DNA of 64,000 bases from Cynocephalus volans (GCF_027409185.1 NC_084462.1:26945577-27009576); one strand, 5' to 3'; shown: positions 1-14,300, numbered from the stretch's first letter. The notes: generated from the letters alone by a model not told the origin. Numbers and translations: made by a program.

Positions 1-1058
1 CACCATGATGGGGAGGGGGATGTGGTGTGTTGAGGCCAGATGGCTCTGAAGGACTGATGTGGATGTTGAAGTAGCCTGAGATATTGAAGACGTCATTTCT
101 GAGTCAGACTAGGAGCCAGAGGACTTTGGAGGTGGTTTTGAACTTTGAAATGACACAGGTCAACATTTCTCATGGAGTACTGATAGAGGAAAGTGGCCTC
201 AGGTCAGAGCATATGGGAAACATCAGGTTGTACAAAGTGAGCAGATTTCTCTATTGCAGGGCTTCTTGGAGCCTTAGATTGATGATGTACACCAAGTTTC
301 TGAGAGAGGGATATCATAGGTAGGCTTTCTGTATGTACTTGCTTCTCTGAAACCTTTTTTCATAGTGCATTGTGAGGGACAAGTGTTTCTTAGAACACAC
401 TTTGGAAAATGTAGAAATACTTCTTTTCTTTGTTCCTTGTATTGCAAAGAAACCAAAGTTTTTGTTATAATTTTGGAATTCAGAATTCAGTAAACTTCCA
501 CTTTAAGTGGTTGTCCTGTTCTCCCTGCCTCTCTAAACATTCAATTCCTTCATCAGAATTTATTTCCTAGTGGCAAATAGGCTCTGTGTGAAGAATTTTA
601 TTGTTTATTTTTTAAGGTGTTTAAATTCTGGTGGCCTCTGAGTATATAGTAAGAGGGCTATCCTTCCCATCCCACCCTGCCTGCCACTGGACACATCCTG
701 GGTTGTTGTTGTTCTGGGCCACCAGGTCTTCAACTCTTCTAACCTTTGTGCACCTGGCCAAGTGCAAACAGGGGTCATGGAGGGAGGTTGACATCAGCAT
801 GGAGACCCAGCACTCTGCACCATGATGCTGTGGTTCAGTCCTTCCACAGTGACCAGCCCTCTCACTCCTTGTGCAAGTTACTATTTGCCCATCTCTTTGA
901 AAGTCCGGATGTCAGTCTCATTTCCTGCCCTGGGATTACCCTTTTAAGCTTGTTTTATGAGCCACACATCAAAAGACAAAAAAAAAAAAAAAAAAAAAAA
1001 GACCACCATCTTTCCTGGGGAATATGCTCAAAGTGACCTTTCTCCTTCCCCATCTCAG
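1..1058. other. STYXL1 intron, left edge
   Basis: No exon of STYXL1 is recognisable here; the codons that should precede ELDAF in the human protein are absent. The sequence is AT-rich and mostly unassignable. The one landmark is a 23-base A run (978-1000) flanked on both sides by aaaagac, which could be slippage or a retroposed tail. Confidence 0.6.
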
Positions 1059-4000
1059 GAACTGGATGCATTTCAGCCATACCCTGTTGAAATAATTCCG
1101 GGCAGGGTCTTCCTGGGAAATTTCATTCAAGCCTGTGACCCTAAAATTCAGAAGGATTTGAAAATCAAAGCACATGTCAATGTCTCCATGGAGGCGGGGC
1201 CCTTGTAAGTAAAGGAGCTACTACTGATTGCTTTTTTAGGTTAAATATTGCTTATTTATTCAAGATTCCTAGTGACATGCATTTATTGAGTTGAAAAGGC
1301 TCTTAGAAGCCAGCACCCATTGGAGCAGGGTTGGCTGTTACATTCATCTGTTCCTGGCCTGGAGTCTGTTTCCTGTCCTGGCCTTAGGATCCTCTGCCCC
1401 AGACTGAGACCTCCTACTTGCCTTTAAATCTTATCAAAAGTCATGCTTTTCTGGATTTAACAGTACTGTACAAAATGTCCTGCTCTACCCAAGTTTTCCT
1501 TTTTCAGGCACTCTGATAAATGTCCCCCCCCATCATGTTCAGTGAGCAGGAATGCCCTGCATGGCCTTGTTTGTCAGCCCCTGTCTTCCCAGCCATATCC
1601 AGTCATTGGTTTCTAAGGCCCAACCGTGGTCTCCAAGGTACCCCCCTCCTATTTCAGCTCCTGATCAAAGCTAATAAAGACTCATCTCAAAGAGAATTTA
1701 TGGAAATAATACAAGATTCAGTAAAGTATCTTGTAACAAAAAAATACCGTATAAAAATCAATGAATTTGATTTATTGATCTAAAAACAACAATCATTAAA
1801 AGAAAAAATATTCAGTTTACAATAGGAAGAAGAAATGATAACATTCCCAGGAATTAACAAGAAACATGCAGGGCCTATGTAAAAAAACAAAACAAAAGAA
1901 GTTTGTGGAAGGAGATAAAAGAAGGTATGGACAATGGGAAAGACTTTCTTGGATAGTAGGTCTAATATTGTGATAATGTCAGTTATCTCTGAATTAATCT
2001 ATAGATTCAAAAAGATTTCACTCAGAAAGTGAGTTATGTATGTGTAACTAGACAATTTGAGATTGAAGTTCAAATAGGGAACTAAATAGTTTGTGATGAA
2101 TAAGGACTAGGAGATTCAGGCCAGCAAGAGTAACTAGAAGGGATTTCAAATATGAAATCTTCTGCTTTATGTATCAGAGAGTGGACAAAACAGTGAAGAA
2201 TTAGTGGAAATATCTAGGAGAAGAGAGAAAACTAGAGAGATGAGTCCAGAACTTGGTGCTGCTTTTCCATGAGGGATGTCTGCTGAGTCTAGAGAGAAAG
2301 AATGGGGCAGAAGTAGTATCTCAAAAGGTAATGGCTGAGATTTTTCCAAAATTGATGAAGTATATCAAGCCATAGATTCAAGAAGACTTATAAACTCCAA
2401 GCAAGATAAATCTAAATATTAAAAACAGCAGAGAAAAAAGACATTACTTTCAAAGGAGCAACAATTAGAATGATGGATGACTTCTCAGTAGAAACAATTG
2501 AAACTAGAAGAAAATGGAATGTAATCTTTGTGGTTGGTAGCCTTTCAGGTGATCCCCACCTCCTCATATTCACACCATTGACTGTGGGCTGGACTTCCTG
2601 ATGTGCCTCTAATGAATATCATAAATTGAAAGTGATGGGCTGTCCCTTCTCAGATTAGGTTACAGAAAGACATTGGCTTCTGTCTTGCTCATTCTCTCTT
2701 GATCTCTTGCTTGTTCTCTCTGAAGGAGAGGAAAGTGCAGAGACAGAAAACATCTTTGAAGAAAAAGAGAAAAAAGTTTTTTTCAAATTTGTTAAAACGC
2801 ATAAATGCACAGATCCAAGAATCTCAATAGAACCCAAGCACAAGAAACATGATAGACATTACAGCAACACACATCATGTCAAGTTGCTTGCAACGAGTGA
2901 TAAAAGACAAAATCTTAAAAGCAGCTAGGGATAAAAGGTTACATACCAAAGAACAAAGGTGAGGATGGTAGCTGACTTCACACTGGAAACAATGAAATTG
3001 AGAAGACTGTGAAGCACTGAAAGGAAAAAACTCTTTCAGCCTAGAAATCTACATAATCAATGAAAACATCTTTTAGAGAGGAAGGCAAGGGCTGTTTGGT
3101 TAGCTCAGTTGGTTAGAATGTAGTGTTGATAACACCAAGGTCAAGGGTTTGGATCCCTGTACCAGCCAGCTGCCCACCCTCCCACAAATAAATAAAAATA
3201 AAAATGAAGGCAAAATAAATATTTTTCCAGATGTATAAAAGCTGAAAGAATTATCAACAGACATGAAGTACAAAAAGTGTTGAAGGAAGGTCTTCAGACA
3301 GAAGGAAAGTGATATCAAATGGAAATCTGAATCTCTACAAAAAAAATGAAGATTGTCAGAAATAATGATTATGTAGGTAAATGTAAAATACTTTTTCCCT
3401 TGTTTTTAAATCTCTTCAAAATATAACTGATTGTTTAAAGAAAAGATAATAACATATATTGGGATTATAGGATAGGTAGAACCAATATTTATGCTTACAA
3501 TCTATTTACAAAGGCAGGAAGAGGGAAACATGTAAGATTACATGTATACACATGTAAGATTTTGCAGTATTCACATGAAGTAATATATATTACATGAAGG
3601 TAGGCCATCACAAGTTAAAGATGTGTTCTATAATCTTTTTGTGTGTGTGCGTGCCTGTTCTATAATCTTTAAAGCAACTGCCAAAAACCAAAACAAAGGA
3701 CAAAAAGATAAAATTAATAAGACAACTAAGGAGATAAAATGGAATCATAAAAAGTAATGCAGAAGAAGTCAGAAAAAGAGGAAAATGGGAACGAAGAAGA
3801 AATGAAACCAATAGAAAACAAATAGCAAGGTGGTAGATTTAAACTCAGTCATATCAAAATTGCGTTAAGTGCAAATGGTGTGAATACCCCAGTGAAAAGG
3901 CAAAGGTTGTAGGCTGCCTGTAAGAAGTGTACTCTAAAGATAGCTTAAAAGTAAAAGGATGGGTAAAGATATTCTAGACTAAGACTAATGAAAGAAAACA

Positions 4001-5352
4001 GCCTCTGGAATGGTTATATTGTCATCAGATAAAGTAGACTTCACAGCAAAGAATACTACCAGAGGTAAAAAGGCTAAAAATAAATCAGTTAAGCATTTAT
4101 CTTAAGAAATTACTAACAGAACAGCAAATTAAGCCCAAATAAAGAAGGAAGGAATATTGAAATAGGAACAATAAAATAGAGAGGATCAAGCAAATCAAAA
4201 TAGTTTTAAAAAAAATAATAAAGTTGGTAGTCCCTTGGCAAAAAGGAGAGATGGCACAAATAACTAATGTGTAAAAGGAGACTACATATTCTATAGATCT
4301 TAAAAAGATCATAAGAGGATACGAGAGTACTTCAGAAGGTTCATGGAAATTTTAATGCTATTTTTCCTTGAACTTTTTGAAATATACCATTGTATTATGA
4401 AAACTATATCATGATAAATATGAAAATTTGGATGAAAATAACAAATTCAAAAATACCAATCAAAGCTGACATCAGACAAAATAGAAAATTTAATTAGTAT
4501 CAATAACTAATAAAGAGCTTTACCACAAGGAAAATTCCAGGTCTAGATAGCTTCAGTGATGAATTTTATCTAATATTTAAGGAAGAAATAAAGCCATTAT
4601 TAAGCTTTTTTCTTTTCAGAAAATAAAAAAGAGGAAGAATTCTCAACTTTTACGAGACCAGCTTAATTGTGATTTTCTAACCTGACAAAGACATTATAAT
4701 ACAGGAAAATTACAGACTAATTTTCTTCATGAACATGGAGGTAAACATCCTAAATAAAATATCAACACATTGAATACAGTGATATGTGAACAGGATAATA
4801 CATAATGACTAAATTTGGTTTATCCCGGGATACAGGGTTGTTTTATCATCTGAAAAATCAATTCATGTAATTGACCATATCAATAACATAGAGGAAAAAC
4901 TAGGATCATCTCACAAGATGCAGTGAAAACATTTGATAACATTCATTATGCATTCGTAATTTGAAAAAAAACTCTTAGCAAACTGGGAATAGAATAGAAC
5001 TTTGTTGATCTAATTTTTAAAAATCTACAAAAATCTCTGCAGCAAACATTACATTTAACAATGAAATGTCAAAAAAAAAAAAAAAAAAAAACAATGAAAT
5101 GCTGAAAGTTTTCCCTCTGAGATTAGGAACAAAACAAAGATGCCACCATTACCACTCCTATTTAACGTTGTACTGGAGGTCCTAGCTTGTGAAAAATGGC
5201 AAGAAAAGAGATAAAGAAGCAGCAAAAGGGAAAAAATAAAACTTTCATCACTCACAGACAATATAATTGTACACACAGAAAAGCCAAAATGACCTGCAGT
5301 TGGACCTAATAAATAAGATTCCTGGATATAAGATCAATATATAAATATTGAA

Positions 5353-5395
<43 letters not shown>

Positions 5396-8300
5396 TATCA
5401 GTTGTTTTTGTGAATACCAATGAGAAATAGAAAAGGAAATTTAAAAAATATACAATTTACAATAGAACAAAAATGTTAAATACCTAGGAATATACCTAAT
5501 GAAGGATGTACAAGATAATATCTACACAAAAAATTATGCAGCATTACTATAAGTTAATAAGATTACCAGACTAAATGAGGGATATGCTATGATTATGAAT
5601 TAGAAGAGTTGATTTTGTATAGATGTCAATTCTTACCCAATTGATCTATAGATTCAGTATAATGTCAATAGAGTTCCAAAAGGTTTATGGAAATAGATAC
5701 AGTAATTCTAAAATGTATATGGAAATGCAAAGGGCAAAAACAGCTGAATATTGGAGAACCACAAATGGGAAGATTAATTAACAGTTATCAACACTTAAAA
5801 TATATATAGCAAGTAAGGCATTGCGATGTTGGTATGAGGGTAGGAAAATGAACCATTGCAGCAAAATAGGGTCCAAACGTCATCCCATCATATATAATAC
5901 TTGAATTTTTACAGATTTTTCTCGTATGTTTTTTTTCTAAAAATTTATAGTTTTAACTTTTACATTTTGTGATCCCTTTTGAAATAATTTTTGGTTTTGG
6001 TGCCAGATATGAAACAAAGTTTATTGTTTTGCATATGGGTAGCTAATTGTTCCAGCATCATTTGTTGAAAAGATTATCTTTTTTCTGTTGAACTGCTTTG
6101 GAACCTTTGTTGAAAATCAATTGCCCGCATATAGGGCTATATCTAGATTCTTTATTCTTTCCCATTGATCTATGTCTTTCTTTACATCAATTCCACACTC
6201 TTGATTACTGTGGCTTTGTAAAAAATATTGAAGTCAGGTACTGTTGGTCCTAATTTTGTTCTTTTTCAAAGTTGTTTCCTTTGCATTTCAATATAAATTT
6301 TAGAACCAGCTTGTCAGTTTTTGCAAAGAATCCTGTTGAAAGAGATTTTGACTGGGATTGAATTGGATCCATAGGTCAATATGGGGAACACTGACATCTT
6401 AACGTTGTTGAGTTTCCTGTTTCATGATCATGATCTGTCTCTCCATTTACTTTGGTCTTTAATTTCTCTCAGCAATCTTTTGTAGTTTTTAGTATAGATG
6501 TTATATATTTTGTGTCAGATTTCTTCCCAAGTTTTGTTCTTTTTTGATGCAATTATAAATGGTATTTTTAAAATTTCAGTTTCTGATTATTTACTGCTAG
6601 TATATGGAAATCAGATTGATTTTTATATATTGACCTTGTATCCTTCAACCTTCTCCTTCCAGATACCTCCTCCATTGCGAAGCTCTGCCCAGCTCCCCTG
6701 ACTTCTCTCTGACCCACCTCCCCAGTATTATGTGCAGGTCCTTATCCAAACACCTAGCCAATTGGATTGGGGCCATTTGCTTATATGTCTGCCTCCCCCA
6801 TCAGACTGGGAGCTCCTTGGGAGCTGGGAGGGGCCCTATTTGATTAATCTCTAGTCTACTAGGATCCAGCCCAAGGTCTTGCACATAACAGGCATTAGTT
6901 GACTGTCTGAGTGAAGAATGGATGGGTGGGGATGGATGGATGGATGGGGAGTGATGGACGGATGGATGGATGGATGAGGAGTGATGGATGGATGGAGGGA
7001 GGGATGGATGGATTGAGGGATGGAGGGGTGGGATGGGGAGTGATGGATGGATGGAGGGAGGGATGGATGGAGGGATGGTGAATTGTGCTTGTATTTGTCA
7101 CAGCAAGTGCTCGTGCAGAAACTGACTCAGCTTATATTTGTTTCTGAATCTGCTGCAACTTCCTGAAAGCTACAGTGGTCTGCATTCTCCTGAATGTCAC
7201 CAGGAGACCATAGTCTTCATGAATAACATTAACACCATGCTTACTGCATGCCAGGCATTGTGCAAGCTCCTTGCAGGCATCCTCTCATGCACCATGCCTT
7301 GTTCATAGAGCTCCAGCCACTCTGACCTCCCTCTTGTTTCTCAAGTACACTAAACACACTGCCTCTCAGGGCCTTAGCATTTGCATTCTCCTTTACGTGG
7401 AAAGCTTTCCCCCAGATATCTGCCTGGCTTGCTGCTTTATCTCCTTTAGCCCCTGCTCAAATATCACCTCCCTGTCCACCCTCATTTAATTATCTGCACC
7501 ATGTTCTAGGAAAGCACCATGTTTTTGGTTAATAATAATAGTAATGTCACATGTATTGAGTGCCTGTTATGTGTCAAAGAGATTGCTAAATGCTTTACAT
7601 AGATTAATTCACTTGATCTGCACAACACTCTTATGAGGTAGCTGCTTTTTTTCTGAGAAGTTCAGTTACCGCCCTTACCTGCCAGCCCAGCATCCTTCCC
7701 CTGTGGTCCTGCTGCTATGGATGAGGGATGCTGCAGTGAGGGTGTATGCAAGTCTGTCTGATCACCTGTGCCTTTCTTCTGTTTAGTTTTGTAGGGGACC
7801 CTGACAGGCTTCTGCACATTCAGATAGAAGATTCCTCGGAAGCCAGGATTTCCCCCTTTTTACGCCACCTCTGTCACTTCATTGGTAAGGAGCATTCCCT
7901 AACAAGGTAGCAACTGGTCTGTTCCTTTTAGTGCTCAGGAGAGAAAGGGCAAGGTCTAGCCCATGCCGAGCTGGGTGTGGACAAGCCCCAGGACAAGTAC
8001 AGCTTCTCAGGAGCCCTCAGCAATATGAGCAGCCATGGCATTTTCTGTGGGGGCCATGGGGCCCAATAAGAGCACCAGACTGTGGGTTGGGGCCCCGTGT
8101 TCTGGCCATGGCTAGACTGCTATGCTTTTTTGGGCCCGTCATAAAATGAGGGTGTTGGCCAACCATGGGTGCCCACATTCGTGGATGCCTGCCCTGGGCT
8201 GGGCTTTGTGGACCTGGAGGTGAATCTTACTGCATCCCTGCCCTCATCTCTGGTCAGCGGGGTTGGATGGGGTGGGGTGGAAGGAAGATTCCAAAGTCCT

Positions 8301-11300
8301 TCCAACTCTGACTTCCACAATTCTGTGGGTGTGCACCCAGCCCCCTGTGCTCCCACCATGTACAAACAGTGCCCACCAGTTGCTTAATTCATCAAGGGTG
8401 GGTTTTCAGTCATTCCCAGGGCTCAGGATTGCCTGAGGAAAGCAAGATCCCTGGAGAGGGCAAGGCTGAGTCAGGTCAGAGGCCACACCCCAAGACTACC
8501 TGCCCGGTACCCACACAGCTCCCAGCCTGAGGAATGACATTTTGGCCCAATCATCCCTTATTTGCCCAGCAGATCATAGCTATCACTTGACTAGCATCTG
8601 AGACTGAGACTTCCCATGTGTCCCACCATGACATGGCAGAGCTTTGTGGCATAAAGAGGCCTCTTCTCTAGCCCTTCCCCCCTGGGGAGCTCTGGGCCAA
8701 TCCTTAATTCATTTGTGCCTCAGTTTCCTTGTTCACAGAATGAGGCAGTTGCTCTTAATCATCTCTGAGTCCACCTTTAGCCCGGACAGTCTATAATTTT
8801 TCACTTGGTGTATTCGTCTTCACTTCTTGGGGGTTACCAGACCAGCTTAGGATGCCAGCTTAAACTTCCTCCCATCCCTCACTAGGTGAGACTCAGCTTC
8901 AGAAGCTAAGTTTATAGCTGACATTTCTGTGGCAGGCACTGGGCTAAGCACAGAACAAAACTAAACCCTATAAGTTGGTGGTGTACTGTTATCTCATTTT
9001 CCAGGTGAGGAAACTGTTGTTTACAGTAACTAGCCCGAGCCCCAGTGAATGGCAGAGCCAGGACTGGCACCCAGGCTACACTGTCTCTGTCAGCACCCGA
9101 GTATCTTTGGGTGGTGATCCCCTCATCCCCACCCTGGGAGGGCAACTGGGTGCCCAGCATGGTGCTCTTGAACTGCCAGACTATCTGAGGATCCCTATCA
9201 GCCAGACAACAAAACAGTGTCCTAGAGAAGTCATGTGACTTGCCCAGGACATGGCGTTCTGGTTCTGAATTCACCCTTAGGCCTACTGAGGTCAGGCCTC
9301 TGACAGCAACCCAGGTCTGCAGGGAGGAGGGCCATGCACAACACCCCTCCTCCCGCTTCCTTCTTTTGCAGAAATTCACCTTGAGCTTGACTCTGTCATT
9401 TTGGTCTTTTCCACTCGGGGTATCAGTCGCAGCTGTGCAGCCATCGTGGCCTACCTCATGCACCAGAATGAGCAGACCTTGAAGGTGCGCATCCCCTCGG
9501 CCAGGCTTGGACCCAGCCACCCCCAGGCAGGGGGGTCAGAGCTAGACCTGTGTATTGACCCGTTTCTGTTGCTCATAATGGAATACCTGAAACTGGGTAA
9601 TTTGTAAAGAAATAGAATTTATTTCTTACAGTTTTGGAGGAAGGGAAGTCCATGGTCAAGGGAACACATCTGGTAAGGCCTTGTTTGTGGGTGGTGACTC
9701 TCCACAGAGATATAGGATATCACATGGCTGAGCAACTTCCTCACTTGCTCTCCTTTTAAAGCCATCAGAACCACTCCTGTTATTCCATAAATGGATCAAT
9801 CCGGTCACAAGGGCACAGTCCTCACAACCTAATCACCTCTTGAAGGCCCGCTCTCTCAATGCCGTCACAGTGGGAATTAAGTTTCTAATACATAAAAATT
9901 TGGGGGACACAATTCAACCGATGGCAACCTGAGAGGAACTGGGCCCCTGCACTACCTTGGGGCTCTAATTGGGGAGTGGGAAGGGGAAGAATTGGGGAAG
10001 GGAACTCCAAGTCTAGGGTGTTATCTAGCACATAGCACCCAAGGGCTAGGTCCTCATGTTGCAGGCTAGGGGCCTGAAGCTGTGACATCAGAGGCCTGAG
10101 GTGGGGCACACAGGCCAGTCCCAGGGACTCGGGCTGGGCTGGGCTGTGGCAGGCAGTGCTGTCCACATAGCTGTCACTGCCATCAGTCTACGCACCAGCG
10201 TTTGTTTGGGGTTGTCCCAGTGAGAGCTGCTTGGAGTCACAGAATTGCAGCACTGGTGGGGCTTCAGCAGGCCCCACTCCAAGCATCTTCCTTTACATTG
10301 ACAGCCATCGTGCCAAACCCCAGGGGTGGTGGGTCCTCAGGGCTCCTGACCCCCAAGCAGTGCTTTCTTGGGGGTCTGCCCCAGGAGGAGGGGAAACCTT
10401 GCCTGTCACAACCTGTTCATGGTCTCAGAGGGCTTGGGTAGCACCTGAAAAATCCCCACAATTGCCCAGGGGTGTGTTTGGGGGGAGAAGAGGCACAAAG
10501 AACAACCATGGTCAGGGCCCATGACCAGTGGTTTTGGAGGCTGACCAGTGTGCTCTTTGGTAGTGATGTCACATTCTAGAAAGAGTCCTGGATATCTTAC
10601 ACTTCCACTCTGGGTATTACCCAAAAGAAGTGAAAGCAGGGATTCAAACAGATCTTTGCACACTTGTGTTCATGGCAGCATTATTCGCAATAGCCAGAAG
10701 GTGGAAACAACCCAAGTGTCTATCCATGGACAGATGACTGGGCATACAGTACAAGATGTGTATATGCAGGGGAATATCATCCAGCCTGACAAAGAAAGGA
10801 AGTCCTGACACGTGTTACAACATGGATGAACCTTGAGGTGGTTATGCTAGGTGAAACAAACCAGTCACAAAAGGACATATATTTAATGATTCCATTTATA
10901 TGAGGTATCTAGTGTAATCAAAATCATAGAGACAGAAAGTAGAGTGGTGGTTGCCAGGGGCTGGGGCGAGCAGGGAATTGGGAGTTGTTGTGTATTGGTG
11001 CACAGAGCTTGGGAAATAAAAGTTCTGGAGATGGATGGTGGTGATGGTTGCATAACAGTGTGGATGGACTTGATGCCACCGAACTGCACACCTAAAAATG
11101 GTTAAGAGGGTGAATTTTATATTACGTATATTTTACCACAATTTAAAAACAAGAATCTGGATGCAGAATCAGAGGGCTTGGAGTTAGGCCTAGCTCCCTG
11201 TTTTCTTACACCATCCAAGGTAAATTTTTGGGGGGTCCCCATGCTGGGATCACTGGCTGCTTAAGGAGTATTTTGGCGTGTGCTGGGGGAGGTGAGTGAT

Positions 11301-14300
11301 GTCACTGATAAAGCCTGGGAGGGAAGGCTGTGCAGAGATGCTTCTCTAGCCCCCTCCCCGGGAATCTGTCCTTGCACAGGCCTGTTTGCTGCCTTGTGTG
11401 CTGGTAGGAGGAGAAGGCTGGGAGCTGGCTCTTTTCCCAGCTGGGCTGGAGACAGAGCTCACCTGCCTGCCTGCCCACAAGGTCCTTAGGGAGTTCCAAA
11501 ACTTAAGCTCCCCTGGATTTTGAAAGGGGCCAATCTGGTGACCTTCACCAAGCTCCTGCCCTGCTGTGGTCACTGGTTTCCACATGAAGGCTTAGTCACA
11601 AATAGGTCTTCAGAGCCCTCCAGCTCTGACATTTAGTGTGTTTTCTGACCCTTACAAAAAAAAAATAACAGTCCTCTCTCTGGCCATATCAAAAGCAGAT
11701 GTCACAGGCTGCTTGCCAGGACTGGCCAGGGCAAGAGCAAAGTGAGGAGGATCCTGCCCCTGCTCGGCTCGCCCCAGGCCCCCAAGGCAATGGAGTACAC
11801 ACAGGCTCAGCACCCCGATCTTTACTGCCCCTTCAGGGAGATGCACAGCCCATCTTGTCTGGGCTTGGTCATCCTGGTCAGTGGATGGACAGGTGCTTGG
11901 GCCCCTGAGGTCCAGGTGATTCTGCTCTTAGGAGAAACCCTGGTCCTCCCTTACTGGAGCAGCAATCAATCTGTCTCATCTGAAGGGGAGTCCTTTGCTG
12001 GATGCTCTGCCCAGAGATGCCATGTAGATAACTCTTGGCCAAAAAACTGCTCAGCCTGTGGAGCTGTGGTCAGGAAGGACTGCCACCATGTCCCTGGTGG
12101 CGATTAGCTTTTTCTGCTACTGGGTCACTGACACAGGCTGACCTGGGCTTGACTCTCTGGGAGATGTTCCTGCCTCCTTTTGTCTGTGTGGTTCTGGCAT
12201 CCTGGGGGCAGGCTCCCTGTCTGTGCATTGGGGATGCTGTGCCCTCTGGCTGCTGTCAGCTCAGCTGTGATGATCAGCATCCTCGGGACTGGCAAAGAAG
12301 GGTGTGTGCTCTGCAACATACTGCTTCCAGGGCCCCCGCCCAGCTCGTTGGGGGATAAGGCCAAGGGTGGGGGGATCAGGGAGTGAGGTAGGAAGAAGCT
12401 GTCACCCTGAGTCTGCTGTCACCCAGAGCCACCCCTGACCTGGGCTTTCAAAGTTTTGGTGCAAGGTTGCTTGGGATCCCAGAGCCAGCAAGCCCTTAAG
12501 AAATCGATTTCAGTGCCTTTAAACTGCTGGGTATAGCTTTGTCCCTTGAAGATCTTGAGAGAAAAAAAACAAAACTCCCGAGGCACTATAATTGCTAATG
12601 TTGGCAGAGTACTTCCTACATGCCAGGCCATTTCAGGACTTCATGTGTAATAAAAACACATTCACAGCGACCCTGTGGCATAGGTACTGTTATTATTCCC
12701 ATTTTTGCGGGAGGCATAAAGAGGCCAGGTAACTTGCCCAAAGCCACACAGCTGTAAATGGCAGAGCTGGAATCCAGATGGCCCAGGAGGGCCCTAAGGT
12801 GGCAGGGAGAATGCTGGCCTGGCAGTCTGAAGAATGGGGTCTGGGCTGGGCACTACTCTTACTAAGTGTGATCTGGGCACATCCCTTCACCTTTCTGTCC
12901 CCTCAGCAGGTAGAATGAGGTCAGTGCCACCTGTCTTTCCTGCCTCCTGCATTTGCTGTGAGAATCCCAGCAGATGCTTTGTGGGCTGGAGGGGTATGTG
13001 TGGGGTGGGGTGGAGGGATATGGTTTATGGTTCTTCCTGGTCAGGACTTGGTAAACTTTATACCTCCACAACTCTGCCCCCAGCACCATTTTTTTGAATT
13101 GTGGTAAAACACATATAAAATTTCTGTCTTAACCATTTTTAAATGTACAGTTTAGTAGTGTTAAGTACATTCACTTTGTTGTGCAACCAATCTCCCAGAC
13201 TTTTTCATCCCCTGAAACTAAAACTCTGTACCCATTAAACAACTCTCCATTCCCCTCCTTCCCCCAAGACCCTGGCAACCACCATTCTATTTTCTGTCTC
13301 TACGAATTTGACTACTCTAGGCACCTTATATAATTTCCTTCCTTTTAAAGTCTGAATAATATTCCATTATATAAAGAATTCACAAGTGAACCCATCTAGG
13401 CCATGTACTTTCTGTTTTGGAAGGTTATTAGTTATTGACTCAATTTCTTTAATAGATATTATAGGTCTATAATAGGTCTATTCAGATTGTCCATTTCTTC
13501 TTTTTTTTAAATTTAATTTTATTTTTGTTTATTTCTGGGATCGTCTCTTTCTTTTTGTGTGAGTTTTGACAGATTGTGCCTTTCAGGGAATTGGTGAATC
13601 AGATTTGTAGACTTGGGTTATCAAATTTGTGGGTGTAGAGTTGTTCATAGTATTCTTTTATTATCCTTTTAATATCTGTGGGATCTGTAGTAATGTCCCC
13701 TCTTTCACTTCTGATATTAGTAATTTGTGTCTTCTCTCTCTTTTTTTCTTAGCCTAGCTAGAGGCTTATCAATTGTATCGATCTTTTCAAAGAGCCAGCT
13801 TTTGGTTTCATTGATTTTCTCTTTTCAGTCTCATTCATTTCCATATGGATATCTAGTTTACCCAGCACCAGTTGTTGGAAAGATTGTCCGTTCTGCCATT
13901 GAATGGTCTTGGCACCCTTGTCAAAAATCATTTGACCATATATGTGAGAATTTATTTCTGGACTGTTCTATTGCATTGGCCTATTTGTCTTTATGCCAGT
14001 ACCATACTGTTTTGATATTAACTTTATAATAAGATTTGAAATCAAGAAAAGTGAAATCTCCAAATTTGTTCTTTTTACAATTTTTTTTTTTTTTTGCTAT
14101 TTGGGGTCCCTTGAGATTTCATATGAATTTTAGAATGGATTTTTGTATTTCTGCAAAAAAATACCATTGGGATTTTGATAAGGACTGCCTAAAATCTGGA
14201 AATCACTTTGGGTAGTATTAACATCTTAACAATATTAAGTCTTTCAATACATGAAGATGGGATGTCTTTTCATTTATTTAATTTCTTTCAGCTATGTCTT

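Larger units (their letters stand above)
1660..5866 (+). repeat. Degenerate L1 LINE sequence, sense, interrupted by later insertions
   Basis: A-rich + strand sequence with the character of old mammalian L1. From about 4040 the ORF2 reverse-transcriptase region can be followed through many stops: the PGxDGFxDEF-like stretch at 4540-4570, the IN..DK..D-like stretch at 4860-4930, and GFxIN-type sequence at 5310-5340. 2350-4040 resembles a more 5' or separate L1 part. Later insertions are the SINE at 3089-3205, a miniature element at 4321-4386, an A run near 5071-5091 and a CA microsatellite. No ORF2 reading frame survives. It lies in the first STYXL1 intron of the window. Confidence 0.8.

Noticed and set aside
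1-1058. Further upstream STYXL1 exon
   Set aside because: No frame gives residues resembling the rhodanese-to-phosphatase linker that precedes ELDAF.
3093-3165. tRNA-Ile gene
   Set aside because: A and B boxes are present but the cloverleaf is degraded, an A-rich tail follows and a target duplication surrounds it; it is a SINE. The same applies to the copies at 51379, 52065, 52215 and 59922.
6895-7085. CRISPR-like or other regularly spaced array
   Set aside because: The units are a degenerate tetranucleotide tract without unique spacers, in a mammalian intron.
6895-7101. Antisense ORF of repeated Pro-Ser-Ile-His units
   Set aside because: Direct translation of the GGAT microsatellite.
8912-9520. 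202-codon antisense ORF over a STYXL1 exon
   Set aside because: It runs antisense through a MIR and a real exon, with no recognisable domain. Open frames opposite coding exons are common.
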